A DNA stretch of 40,993 bases from an uncultured Granulosicoccaceae bacterium. Lineage in GTDB: Bacteria; Pseudomonadota; Gammaproteobacteria; Granulosicoccales; Granulosicoccaceae. Below are positions 7,546 through 14,752 of this stretch, piece by piece. The DNA is taken from contig CALHOU010000157.1 of assembly GCA_938035945.1 (NCBI GenBank), positions 1 through 40,993 of the forward strand, written 5' to 3'. Every line of letters starts with the position of its first letter. Position 1 is the stretch's first letter. Made by a program: the position numbers and the translations under genes. The notes beneath the pieces are model-generated. The model made no database searches. It was not told the DNA's origin and saw nothing but the letters and a program-made list of their open reading frames with translations.

Positions 7546-9348
7546 ATGAATTTGTTTTCATCATCAAGGCGTTTGGCTTGTGTATTGTTGCTAGGCGCGT
7601 TTGTATCGCCGGCGCTGCACGCACAAACGGTACAAACCAATGACTACATCTACATTGGTTTTGAAGCCGAAGATCACATCGCTAAAAACGAACGCTGGGT
7701 GTTGACCACGCCTTCAACCCCAACCGAAGAAAACGACCCGGACGGCAATCATTCAGATCAGGCCAGTGGCTCCACTTATCTAGAATTGCTACCGGATATC
7801 CGTGTTACGCATGACGACCCGTTCGGTCCGCCGCTTGGTTACTGGGGAAGGGGTGGAGAAGGACCCGATGCAGACTACGAGGTCAACTTTCCAGAACCTG
7901 GTCGTTACTACGTTCACGTTCGAGCGTACTCAACCGGTACGGAAGATAATGGTTTGCATGTTGGGCTCAATGGCCAATGGCCAGAGTCAGGCCAACGCAT
8001 GCAGTTTTGTACCGCTTCGAAGCGCGCATGGTGGTGGTCCAGTGCCCAGCGTGATGCTGGTGGTAACGGTAGCTGTGGTGTTGAAAAGTCAATTTGGCTG
8101 GATGTCGATACAGCTGGAACTCACACGTTTAGCATCAGTGCACGTGAAGACGGGTTTGAAATCGATCGTATCGCTTTGGTTAAAGACCTTTCAGGCAACA
8201 CACGCGTTTGTACGCCGGTAAATATTGATGGCGTTAACTGCCAAAACGGCAGCATTGAAAGTGCAGATGGTTTTATTGATTTACGCGTACGCTTGGAGTC
8301 GGTGTCTTCCGATCTTGAGCTGGGTCCAGATGAAGAAGCGCCAAACCCAACGGTTGTAGAGCAGGGTAAGAACGTAAGCTTAACTGCACTCATTGAAAAC
8401 CTGGATGGGTTCGATACGGCAAACAATATCGTACTGACTTTGTCACCGTCTGTTGGCAATTGGGAAATGGTGGATATGGATGCGCGCTGTACCGCCGACG
8501 GTGATGAGTTCATCTGCACGCTCGACGACCTGCATCCAACTGCACCAAATGAAAACGCACCGTTTCAATTTACCTTAACGGCCTTAGGTACGGGTGACTT
8601 ACGCATTGACGCATCTGTGGTCGGCGATGAGGTTGATAACACCCCAAGTAATGATGTTGCCGCTACCGTGATCAGCACTATGGGTGGTGAGCCGGTTGTA
8701 GTTGTGTTTGATACCGATGTAAAGCTGGCCATGCTAACCAACAAACAACAGTTCGAAACCGATGAGTCGGTGCAATTGAGCCTGATAATCAGTAACGTTG
8801 GTGATGTTACTGCTGACAACGTTGTGTTTACTTCAGCTTTGCCTAGTGGCCTTAGTGTGAACAGTGCTTCACTGCCGATGGAGTGTTCTTACAATGATGT
8901 TCTGCAGTGCGCTTATAACAGCATCGACGCGGCGGGAAGTGAATCGGTTGCGATTGAGCTCATCGGTGATCGTGCATCGCTGTACACGCTGAGTGGTAAT
9001 GTTAGTGTGGCCAATGAATTGAATTCTTCAAACAACATTGATTCGGTGTCGTTGCTGGTTAAAGACCCTGTGGTTGAAACTACAACGGAAGGTTCAGTGG
9101 ATGCTACCGCGGGTGCGACAACTGGCGCTAGCTCAGGCACAACAACGGGCGATACGACAACCGGCGGTTCTACCGCAGGCACGTCGGATACGGGCGGTGG
9201 AACCGATTTGATTGGTGAACCGGTTGAACAAGAACCAGAAGCTGAAGCAGGCGCGATGGCGCATTGGTTCTTGCTATTACTACTAGTGGTGGTATCAACC
9301 CGCTTGTATGGGTGGCATCAACGACAGCGCGTCGCCATCAGAAAGTAA
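7546..9348 (+). CDS. Secreted protein: carbohydrate-binding-like domain, DUF11-like repeats and C-terminal membrane anchor
   Basis: 600 aa. A Sec signal peptide covers residues 1-27 (ends ALHAQ). Residues ~30-215 resemble CBM6/malectin-like domains found in proteobacterial surface proteins (FEAEDHIAKNERWVLTTPS, FPEPGRYYVHVRAYSTGTED, AREDGFEIDRIALVKD). Two immunoglobulin-like DUF11/CARDB-type units follow (about 240-375 and 385-505, with NVSLTALIENLDGFDTANNI and VQLSLIISNVGDVTADNVVF). Then comes a Thr/Gly/Ser linker (about 515-565), a single hydrophobic helix (HWFLLLLLVVVSTRL) and a basic tail (WHQRQRVAIRK). The tail has the tripartite shape of a sorting/anchoring signal. A role in polysaccharide or surface binding is inferred. 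The 3' end overlaps the convergent MoaD-like gene by 54 nt. Confidence 0.85.
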   Translation: MNLFSSSRRLACVLLLGAFVSPALHAQTVQTNDYIYIGFEAEDHIAKNERWVLTTPSTPTEENDPDGNHSDQASGSTYLELLPDIRVTHDDPFGPPLGYWGRGGEGPDADYEVNFPEPGRYYVHVRAYSTGTEDNGLHVGLNGQWPESGQRMQFCTASKRAWWWSSAQRDAGGNGSCGVEKSIWLDVDTAGTHTFSISAREDGFEIDRIALVKDLSGNTRVCTPVNIDGVNCQNGSIESADGFIDLRVRLESVSSDLELGPDEEAPNPTVVEQGKNVSLTALIENLDGFDTANNIVLTLSPSVGNWEMVDMDARCTADGDEFICTLDDLHPTAPNENAPFQFTLTALGTGDLRIDASVVGDEVDNTPSNDVAATVISTMGGEPVVVVFDTDVKLAMLTNKQQFETDESVQLSLIISNVGDVTADNVVFTSALPSGLSVNSASLPMECSYNDVLQCAYNSIDAAGSESVAIELIGDRASLYTLSGNVSVANELNSSNNIDSVSLLVKDPVVETTTEGSVDATAGATTGASSGTTTGDTTTGGSTAGTSDTGGGTDLIGEPVEQEPEAEAGAMAHWFLLLLLVVVSTRLYGWHQRQRVAIRK

Positions 9349-9558
9349 GGTTGATTCATATTCTGGACGCGCAACCATCGCATCGTTCAGGATGATCATC
9401 AGAGGCTGCTCGGCCGGCACATCTAGCCGGTCGAGCAGTGTTTGAATACTGGTGTTTTGATCTAGGTTCAGCACATGCCGGCTACCGGTTTGATTCGCCG
9501 GCGCGTATTGCACCATCGCACCACCGAGTTTCAAATTCACACTAACGCTTTGCGTCAT
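9295..9558 (-). CDS. MoaD/ThiS-like small protein of the aldehyde oxidoreductase operon
   Basis: 87 aa, ubiquitin-like beta-grasp family: MTQSVSVNLKLGG at the start, DGDALSLMPPI near the end. Its ATG overlaps the stop of the catalytic AOR gene (ATGA, 9555-9558), so it is the last gene of the operon. MoaD-like partners of tungsten AORs are thought to donate sulfur during metallopterin synthesis through a C-terminal Gly-Gly thiocarboxylate. Here the C-terminus is Ile-Gln-Ala-Gly, not Gly-Gly, so the usual chemistry is in question. The 3' end overlaps the convergent secreted-protein gene by 54 nt. Family call good, activity uncertain. Confidence 0.85.
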   Translation of the reverse strand: MTQSVSVNLKLGGAMVQYAPANQTGSRHVLNLDQNTSIQTLLDRLDVPAEQPLMIILNDAMVARPEYESTLLSDGDALSLMPPIQAG

Positions 9559-11408
9559 CCTGTAGCAACTGCCGAACTTTTGTTATCACTCAAGCCCAGT
9601 CGATCAAGCGTTGTGTTTAGTGGTACCCCTTCTTGGGTCCAACCACGCAGCGCATAGTATTCGGGCAACATGATATCTAATTCTGCAACACGCCCTTTAG
9701 CCACACCTGCAGGTGCAGGTACTTCAAGTAGCCTGGGTGGTAGTGTGTCATCGGCCTTGGTCAATCCGGAACGCAGGTTAAACATGCGCTCTAAATTCCA
9801 AATACGTTCGCCGGTTTCCAACAACCGTTCACTCGTCCATTCAGAACCACAGGCAACGCTCATCTGTTGTTGAAACTCATCGGTGTCCCAAGCGGCGGTG
9901 GTGAATAAACACAAGCCCGTTGAATCGATCATGGCGGTTTTATCTTGCGAGGTTTTGCACGGCCAGGCTTTACCGTTACCCGATTGATCGGCCATGTCTT
10001 CGGTAAAGCAATCGTGTCTTAGGTGGCAGGCGCCACGATTACTGGTGGCGTAACCCAAACCCATGCCTTGAAGTGCACGTGAATCGTAACCTGCAAATTC
10101 TTGACCCTTCACAGCCATTGAAAGTTCGGGTTTGCCGAAGTGCTCACACATGCGCTTCGAGCCCATGCCAAGTATTTTTCCAAAGCCTTCATGCTTACCG
10201 GTTTTCTCGGCCATGATGGTTAATGCTTCAGCGTTACCAAAGTTCAAGGCTACCCCGTCGGTGTCTTTATCGGTGATCACACCAAGCTCATACAGTTCCA
10301 TTGCAGCAGCCAAGGTTACGCCGAAGGAGATTGGATCCATACCATGCTCATTCATCATGTAACCGGCAAAGGTGAGGGCGTCGATGTCATCAACACCGAT
10401 AACCGGGCCAAATGCGAAAGCCGTTTCGTATTCCAAACCACCTGAGGCATGCCAATACTGTTGACGATCTTTTATCGAGAAATGATTTTTATCGATATGC
10501 GCTATGCGGCCGCAACCAATGGTGCAACCAAAGCAGGCTTTGTTGGTGATCAGATTAGTGTGGTTATTTTCATTGGGGGTCGTCATGGCTTCAGGGTTGA
10601 TGTTATCCGAGCCAGGAAACGTCACGTCTTGAAAGTTGCGTGTGGGCAAACCACCAAAAGAATTCATGGTATCGATCATGGCATTGGTGCCATAAGTGGT
10701 TAAGTCTTTGCGGCCAGCGCTATCTTCAAGTAGCTTGTGCGTGTGCTTAACCACTTTTTTAAACTCCGTGGCATCGCTCACCGGCACGCCAACGGTACCG
10801 CGCGCTGCAACGGCTTTTAAGTTTTTAGAACCCATCACCGCACCAACGCCAGAACGTCCCGCTGCACGGTGCAAGTCGTTTACCACACAGGCATAACGAA
10901 CGCCTTGTTCACCGGCCACACCGATAGAGGCAACTTTAATTTGTGGGTCTCCGTGTTTTTCTTTGATCGATTCTTCTGTATGCCAAACCGTGGTGCCCCA
11001 ATAATCATCGGCATCATGAATCTCGACATTGTCGTCTTGAATCATTAAGTAAACAGGAGAACTTGCACGGCCTTCTAAGATTAATAAATCGTAGCCGGCA
11101 AATTTAAGTTCAGCCCCAAACTTACCGCCCGAATTTGATGCGGCAATTGCATTGGTGAGAGGGCCTTTGGTCACAACTGCAAAGCGGCCACTGGTAGAGC
11201 ACATAGTGCCGGTTAGTGGGCCAGTTGCAAAGATGAGTGCATTTTTGTCGGACATAGCATCAACCGCCGGGTCCATGCATTCCATTAAGTATTTGGTGCC
11301 AAGACCACGGCCGCCGAGGTAGTCGTTCGCCCATTCCATGTTCAGTGGTTCAACTTTGCATGTGCGCGAAGTTAAATCGACTCTTAATACGCGTTTATGC
11401 CAAGTCAT
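9555..11408 (-). CDS. Tungsten/molybdenum-type aldehyde:ferredoxin oxidoreductase, catalytic subunit
   Basis: 617 aa from the ATG at 11408, which overlaps the stop of the ferredoxin gene as ATGA; upstream in-frame codons read into that gene. The N-terminal AOR_N domain (YLGGRGLGTKYL, ATGPLTGT, SGRFAVVTKGPLT, SNSGGKFG) binds the bis-pterin cofactor. The cluster ligands CxxCxxxC (Cys292, Cys295, Cys299) and a distant Cys500 (DSTGLC) match the [4Fe-4S] site of AOR. RGACHLRHDC is also characteristic. It oxidises aldehydes to carboxylic acids, with electrons leaving through the adjacent four-cluster protein. The gene order (ferredoxin subunit, catalytic subunit, MoaD) resembles the aor operon of Aromatoleum but lacks its FAD/NAD subunit and adjacent cofactor gene. 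True substrate and metal are not deducible. Confidence 0.95.
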   Translation of the reverse strand: MTWHKRVLRVDLTSRTCKVEPLNMEWANDYLGGRGLGTKYLMECMDPAVDAMSDKNALIFATGPLTGTMCSTSGRFAVVTKGPLTNAIAASNSGGKFGAELKFAGYDLLILEGRASSPVYLMIQDDNVEIHDADDYWGTTVWHTEESIKEKHGDPQIKVASIGVAGEQGVRYACVVNDLHRAAGRSGVGAVMGSKNLKAVAARGTVGVPVSDATEFKKVVKHTHKLLEDSAGRKDLTTYGTNAMIDTMNSFGGLPTRNFQDVTFPGSDNINPEAMTTPNENNHTNLITNKACFGCTIGCGRIAHIDKNHFSIKDRQQYWHASGGLEYETAFAFGPVIGVDDIDALTFAGYMMNEHGMDPISFGVTLAAAMELYELGVITDKDTDGVALNFGNAEALTIMAEKTGKHEGFGKILGMGSKRMCEHFGKPELSMAVKGQEFAGYDSRALQGMGLGYATSNRGACHLRHDCFTEDMADQSGNGKAWPCKTSQDKTAMIDSTGLCLFTTAAWDTDEFQQQMSVACGSEWTSERLLETGERIWNLERMFNLRSGLTKADDTLPPRLLEVPAPAGVAKGRVAELDIMLPEYYALRGWTQEGVPLNTTLDRLGLSDNKSSAVATG

Positions 11409-11824
11409 GTTGCGACTCCATAGGTAATAGCATCGGTCGGGCAAACTTCGGCGCATTTAGGATCGCCACCGCATAGGTCGCACTTGGTGACCTTGCCTGA
11501 TCGTGTGTTGTAGTTAATGGTTCCGTATGGGCAGGCCATCGTGCAGACTTTACAACCAACGCAAAGACTCTCATCAACCACCTTCGTGCCGAGCTCGCTA
11601 TTTACCGAGATGGCTTTGGTTGGACACACTTGCATACACCAAGCTTCTTCGCATTGAGTGCAGGTGTAGGGGATAGAGCGTTTGCCGTGTTCGAATTCAA
11701 ATACTTTTATTCGAGAAAACGCAGGAGAGAATAGGCCCTCATGTTCCAGCGAACAGGCCATCTCGCATTGAAGACAGCTGGTGCATTTGTCAGCGTCCAA
11801 TATCAAAGTTTTAGGAGTGGTCAC
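11405..11824 (-). CDS. Four-cluster ferredoxin-like electron-transfer subunit of the aldehyde oxidoreductase
   Basis: 139 aa, starting at the GTG at 11824 with GAGG about 6 nt upstream. Sixteen cysteines form four [4Fe-4S] motifs: Cys14/17/20/24, Cys55/58/63/67, Cys88/91/94/98 and Cys115/118/124/128, in the arrangement of HycB/DmsB-like and AorA-like proteins. No signal peptide, so cytoplasmic. It is the first gene of the operon and overlaps the catalytic gene by 4 nt (11405-11408). It should carry electrons from the AOR subunit to an unidentified acceptor, since no NADH-reactive flavoprotein is encoded beside it. Confidence 0.92.
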   Translation of the reverse strand: MTTPKTLILDADKCTSCLQCEMACSLEHEGLFSPAFSRIKVFEFEHGKRSIPYTCTQCEEAWCMQVCPTKAISVNSELGTKVVDESLCVGCKVCTMACPYGTINYNTRSGKVTKCDLCGGDPKCAEVCPTDAITYGVAT

Positions 11825-11943
11825 GATGCCTCATTTTCCCGTGGTTGGCTGTTGCTAAAGAGTAACACTTATTTTTTGACGCTAAAATGCCTAAGAACCC
11901 GAATCGCAGGCGTTTTGTCAAAAACGGCACGCAAATGAGTAAC

Positions 11944-12432
11944 TTACTCGTCGGGCTGCAGGGATTTTTTCTGTTGCATTGGCTGGCTAACGCGCAGTGG
12001 TGAAAGCCGAAACCGAATACCGTCTTCGAGGCCGCTGTAGTAGCGTGGCAAAACCCGCAGCTTGCGAAAACCAGCGGCCGCATAAAATTGTTGGGCGCTT
12101 TTGTTGTTGGCTCTAACTTCCAACGACATGTCCGCAAGCCCAGCGGTAAGCCCTGCGCGCAGTTGCCAATCGAGCAGTTCGCGGCCAATGCCGCTTTTTC
12201 GCCAGCGTCGATCAACCGCCAGCAAAACCAGATGAGCTCTGGCATCGCCCAGGCTTGCAATGGAAAAACCAACTACGCGCGAATCGATTTCAGCAACGTA
12301 GATGTTAGTACTGGCAAGCTTAGCGAAGCGACGGAGCTTATCGGGTGTCCAAACCCACGGCAAACCCTGTTCAACTTCGCGTCGAGACAGGGACGCCATC
12401 GCGCCGAAATCGGCACGTCGAGCTAAGCGAAT
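11944..12432 (-). CDS. GNAT N-acetyltransferase, RimI-like, probable ATT start
   Basis: Single GNAT domain with the acetyl-CoA loop RRWRKSGIGRELL and the motif LEVRANNKSAQQFYAAAGFRKLRVLPRYY, closest in pattern to RimI (acetyltransferase for ribosomal protein S18 N-terminus). The first in-frame ATG is at 12399, but homologous-looking sequence (IRLARRADFGAM, the usual first GNAT strand) extends upstream to an in-frame TGA with no ATG, GTG or TTG. An ATT at 12432 has a good AGGGAAG ribosome site (12441-12447) eight nt upstream, so I chose it; the conservative start is 12399. The ribosome site overlaps the stop of the DUF937 gene. Whether it acts on S18 is unproven. Confidence 0.8.
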   Translation of the reverse strand: MRLARRADFGAMASLSRREVEQGLPWVWTPDKLRRFAKLASTNIYVAEIDSRVVGFSIASLGDARAHLVLLAVDRRWRKSGIGRELLDWQLRAGLTAGLADMSLEVRANNKSAQQFYAAAGFRKLRVLPRYYSGLEDGIRFRLSPLRVSQPMQQKKSLQPDE

Positions 12433-12446
12433 TGTGAGATCTTCCC

Positions 12447-12995
12447 TCAGCGGAGCAGACCTTTGGCTGCCATACCGAGTACGTCGTCCCAGATAGAGCC
12501 ATCTTTGTCACTGTCGAGCAGCATACCGATGATGCCGCCAGAATTGCCGCGGTTAACTTGTGTGCGTGAGTTGCCACCGCCCATGACTTTCTTACTAATT
12601 GCACCCATGACCAATGATGCGACCACGGGCAGCATTTTTTTCAATATGGCACTGCTAATACCTGACTGCTTGGATACCTTTGCCGCCACATCGCGACTGA
12701 CTTGTTTGTTGCCGAACAGGTGGCCAAGAATGCCGTTGCCATCTTCGACGGTTTCAGGCCGGCTAAGCGTGTTGGGTTGCTCCATGTATTGACCGTGTTT
12801 GCCCGTGCGTAGAGCATCGAGTAAGTCGTCCATGCCAGCTTCGCTGCCAGTGTTTTTTTGCATGCCGCGTGACAACGCCGGAATCAGACCTTCAACCGCA
12901 TTGCGGGTTTGCTCTTCGTTGAGGCCGAAGTTGCGTGAAATTTCGTCTAGCGCAGGCTTGTTCTCGTTCGAGAGCAGCATATCGAGAATGTTCAT
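12447..12995 (-). CDS. DUF937 / YidB-like protein
   Basis: 182 aa with an AAGGA ribosome site nine nt before the ATG. The N-terminal part (MNILDMLLSN, FGLNEEQTRNAVEGLIPALSRG) and the central KKMLPVVASLVMGAI segment are typical of the DUF937/YidB family, whose function is unknown. A Gly/Asn/Arg-rich stretch (about 138-152) precedes GGIIGMLLDSDKDGSIWDDVLGMA. No signal peptide. The stop is 15 nt before the putative acetyltransferase start, so the two are likely cotranscribed. Family call good; biochemical role unknown. Confidence 0.85.
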   Translation of the reverse strand: MNILDMLLSNENKPALDEISRNFGLNEEQTRNAVEGLIPALSRGMQKNTGSEAGMDDLLDALRTGKHGQYMEQPNTLSRPETVEDGNGILGHLFGNKQVSRDVAAKVSKQSGISSAILKKMLPVVASLVMGAISKKVMGGGNSRTQVNRGNSGGIIGMLLDSDKDGSIWDDVLGMAAKGLLR

Positions 12996-13140
12996 GAATT
13001 TTTCCTTAAAAGAATGAAGACGATACTAACACTTCCACCGCTGCAGACCTAGCCTGCAAAAGCACAGTTGTTGGCTTTGATTATTGTGCGAATAGTGATC
13101 ACCGGCGAAAATTGATCACGAAGCAACCAACACGCAATGG

Positions 13141-13593
13141 CTAAGCTGGTGATTGATCATCCAGAATAAACGCTTCCCAATCTTCGAGCACTTCGCGGAA
13201 GTGCTTCAAGCCGGTTTGGTACTTTTTTTCGTCTGGAATATGCTTATTCGCTGCCGCCTGAGCGGCCATCGATGCACCGGGACCGACGTGTTGTTGGCTT
13301 TGCTGCTCAGCATTATCTCCGTCAGCCGCTGCCTTATCGTCTGGATCCTCAATCGTACACTCGATCGTCACGCCTTCTGCAGTCATAACTACTGAGTGCG
13401 CATTGCCAACAAATTCACGCGATTCTGCTGATTCGTCTTCAATTGCCGTTATGTCGTCCATGAGGTCATGGCAGATATGATCACTGCCTTGCACATCGGC
13501 TTCAAGAAAGGCCATTAGCAGCTTTTCGCTGCTGGGGCCGCGCGCGCGCGGGGAGCCGTCGGGGTCAAAAAATAGTTTTAAATTTCTAGCCAT
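13141..13593 (-). CDS. Small acidic protein with distant resemblance to UPF0231 (YacL)
   Basis: 150 aa from the ATG at 13593; an in-frame TTG at 13644 would add 17 basic residues not expected from the rest. The N-terminus LKLFFDPDGSPRARG, the central REFVGNAHSVVMTAEGVTIEC and the C-terminal GLKHFREVLEDWEAFI follow the general order of UPF0231/YacL proteins. However, a 45-residue Ala/Gln/Asp-rich insertion (about residues 88-130) separates the last two blocks. No signal peptide or membrane segment. The family resemblance is by eye and weak. No strong ribosome site is visible. Confidence 0.6.
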   Translation of the reverse strand: MARNLKLFFDPDGSPRARGPSSEKLLMAFLEADVQGSDHICHDLMDDITAIEDESAESREFVGNAHSVVMTAEGVTIECTIEDPDDKAAADGDNAEQQSQQHVGPGASMAAQAAANKHIPDEKKYQTGLKHFREVLEDWEAFILDDQSPA

Positions 13594-13954
13594 GATGTTG
13601 AACGAAGCGGTTCGTCGCCTGGAACGTATGCCTATCGTACTCAAACGGCTGAAAATTACCAGCTTTCTTCGTAAATTCTATACCGATGGCCCCATGCCAT
13701 TGACCCATCTGAGCCTTGAAACGGCCGTGGACCAACGTTTTAATCGCACCGATTGCGGATAATCGACGCAAACTTAATTTACATAACGCGACCATGCAAG
13801 ATCTGTCTGGTGTGGCTTAACAAGTCGCGATACACTGGTTAGTTACCGCGAATGAAAAACGTCGTTTTAAAAAAGGCGCGACTGTACGCGTCGTCAGAAA
13901 CACTTGGAGTGACTGCAGGCCAATGCTTAACCGCCTGCCTAATCGGAGCAATAC
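13594..13954. other. 361-bp intergenic region without a convincing gene
   Basis: Lies between the divergent UPF0231-like gene (minus) and the ABC ATPase (plus), so it should hold both promoters. A TACACT at 13831-13836 could be a -10 box for the ABC operon, but no good -35 was found. A 56-codon plus-strand ORF (13592-13762) and a 69-codon minus-strand ORF are open here, but neither has a ribosome site and their starts collide with the annotated gene. GGAG at 13944-13947 is the ribosome site of the ABC ATPase. Confidence 0.5.
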
Positions 13955-14752
13955 ATGAGCGATTTGATCGCAAGCAATGTCGATATGACTTTCACCATGC
14001 CCTCGGGCGAGCAGGTGCATGCTTTAAAGGACGTCAGTTTCACGCTTAAAGAGGGTGAACTGTTGTCGGTGCTCGGCCCGTCCGGCTGTGGCAAAACCAC
14101 GTTGCTAAATTTAATCGCCGGCTTTTTACGACCGACCGGCGGCAATTTTGAACTCAATGGTGCCGAGATCGATGGCCCTGGTGTTGAGCGAGGTATGGTG
14201 TTTCAACAAGGTGCATTGTTTGAGTGGCTAACGGTTGCAGAGAATGTTGACTTTGGTTTACGCATGAAAAAATCACCCAAAGCGGTTAACAAGAAAAAAG
14301 TCGATGAGTGGCTTGAGATTGTTGGCTTGCAAGGTTTTGGCGACACACCAACGTATCAGTTATCGGGTGGCATGCAACAACGCGTTGCCTTGGCACGCTG
14401 CTTGATCAACGACCCTGATGTCATCCTGATGGATGAGCCTCTGGGCGCTTTGGATGCATTGACACGTGAGAAAATGCAATCGCTGGTTTTAAAGATATGG
14501 AAAGAGACCGGTAAAACCATCATGATCATTACGCACTCGGTTGAAGAAGCATTGCTCTTGGGTGAGCGCTTGTTTGTTATGGCGCCGCGACCGGGTCGAT
14601 TACACAAAGAATACAAGTTGCCCTTTGCTGAGTGGGGTTTACAACAGGACTTACGTGACGTGAAAAAACACGATGAGTTCGGCCGCGTGCGCGAAGAGAT
14701 TCTTACCATGATTTGGAACATGGAAGAAGAGATCATGGGGAAATCAGCATGA
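13955..14752 (+). CDS. ABC importer ATPase, nitrate/taurine/sulfonate (TauB/SsuB/NrtD) type
   Basis: 265 aa with a GGAG ribosome site seven nt before the ATG. Walker A GPSGCGKTT (about residues 41-49), Q-loop VFQQGALFEWLTV, signature LSGGMQQR (136-143), Walker B VILMDEP with the D-loop LGALDALT, and the H-loop IITHSVEEA. The sequence pattern puts it in the TauB/SsuB/NrtD group, which imports anions such as sulfonates, taurine, nitrate or related small molecules. Its stop overlaps the permease start (ATGA at 14749-14752), so the two are translationally coupled. The substrate cannot be deduced. Confidence 0.92.
   Translation: MSDLIASNVDMTFTMPSGEQVHALKDVSFTLKEGELLSVLGPSGCGKTTLLNLIAGFLRPTGGNFELNGAEIDGPGVERGMVFQQGALFEWLTVAENVDFGLRMKKSPKAVNKKKVDEWLEIVGLQGFGDTPTYQLSGGMQQRVALARCLINDPDVILMDEPLGALDALTREKMQSLVLKIWKETGKTIMIITHSVEEALLLGERLFVMAPRPGRLHKEYKLPFAEWGLQQDLRDVKKHDEFGRVREEILTMIWNMEEEIMGKSA

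Noticed and set aside
13592..13762. 56-codon plus-strand ORF starting MMLNEAVRRLERMP
   Set aside because: It has no ribosome site, its start codon overlaps the start codon of the divergent UPF0231-like gene, and the product matches no family I know.
13586..13795. 69-codon minus-strand ORF ahead of the UPF0231-like gene
   Set aside because: It overlaps that gene's start in another frame, has no ribosome site, and no recognisable product.
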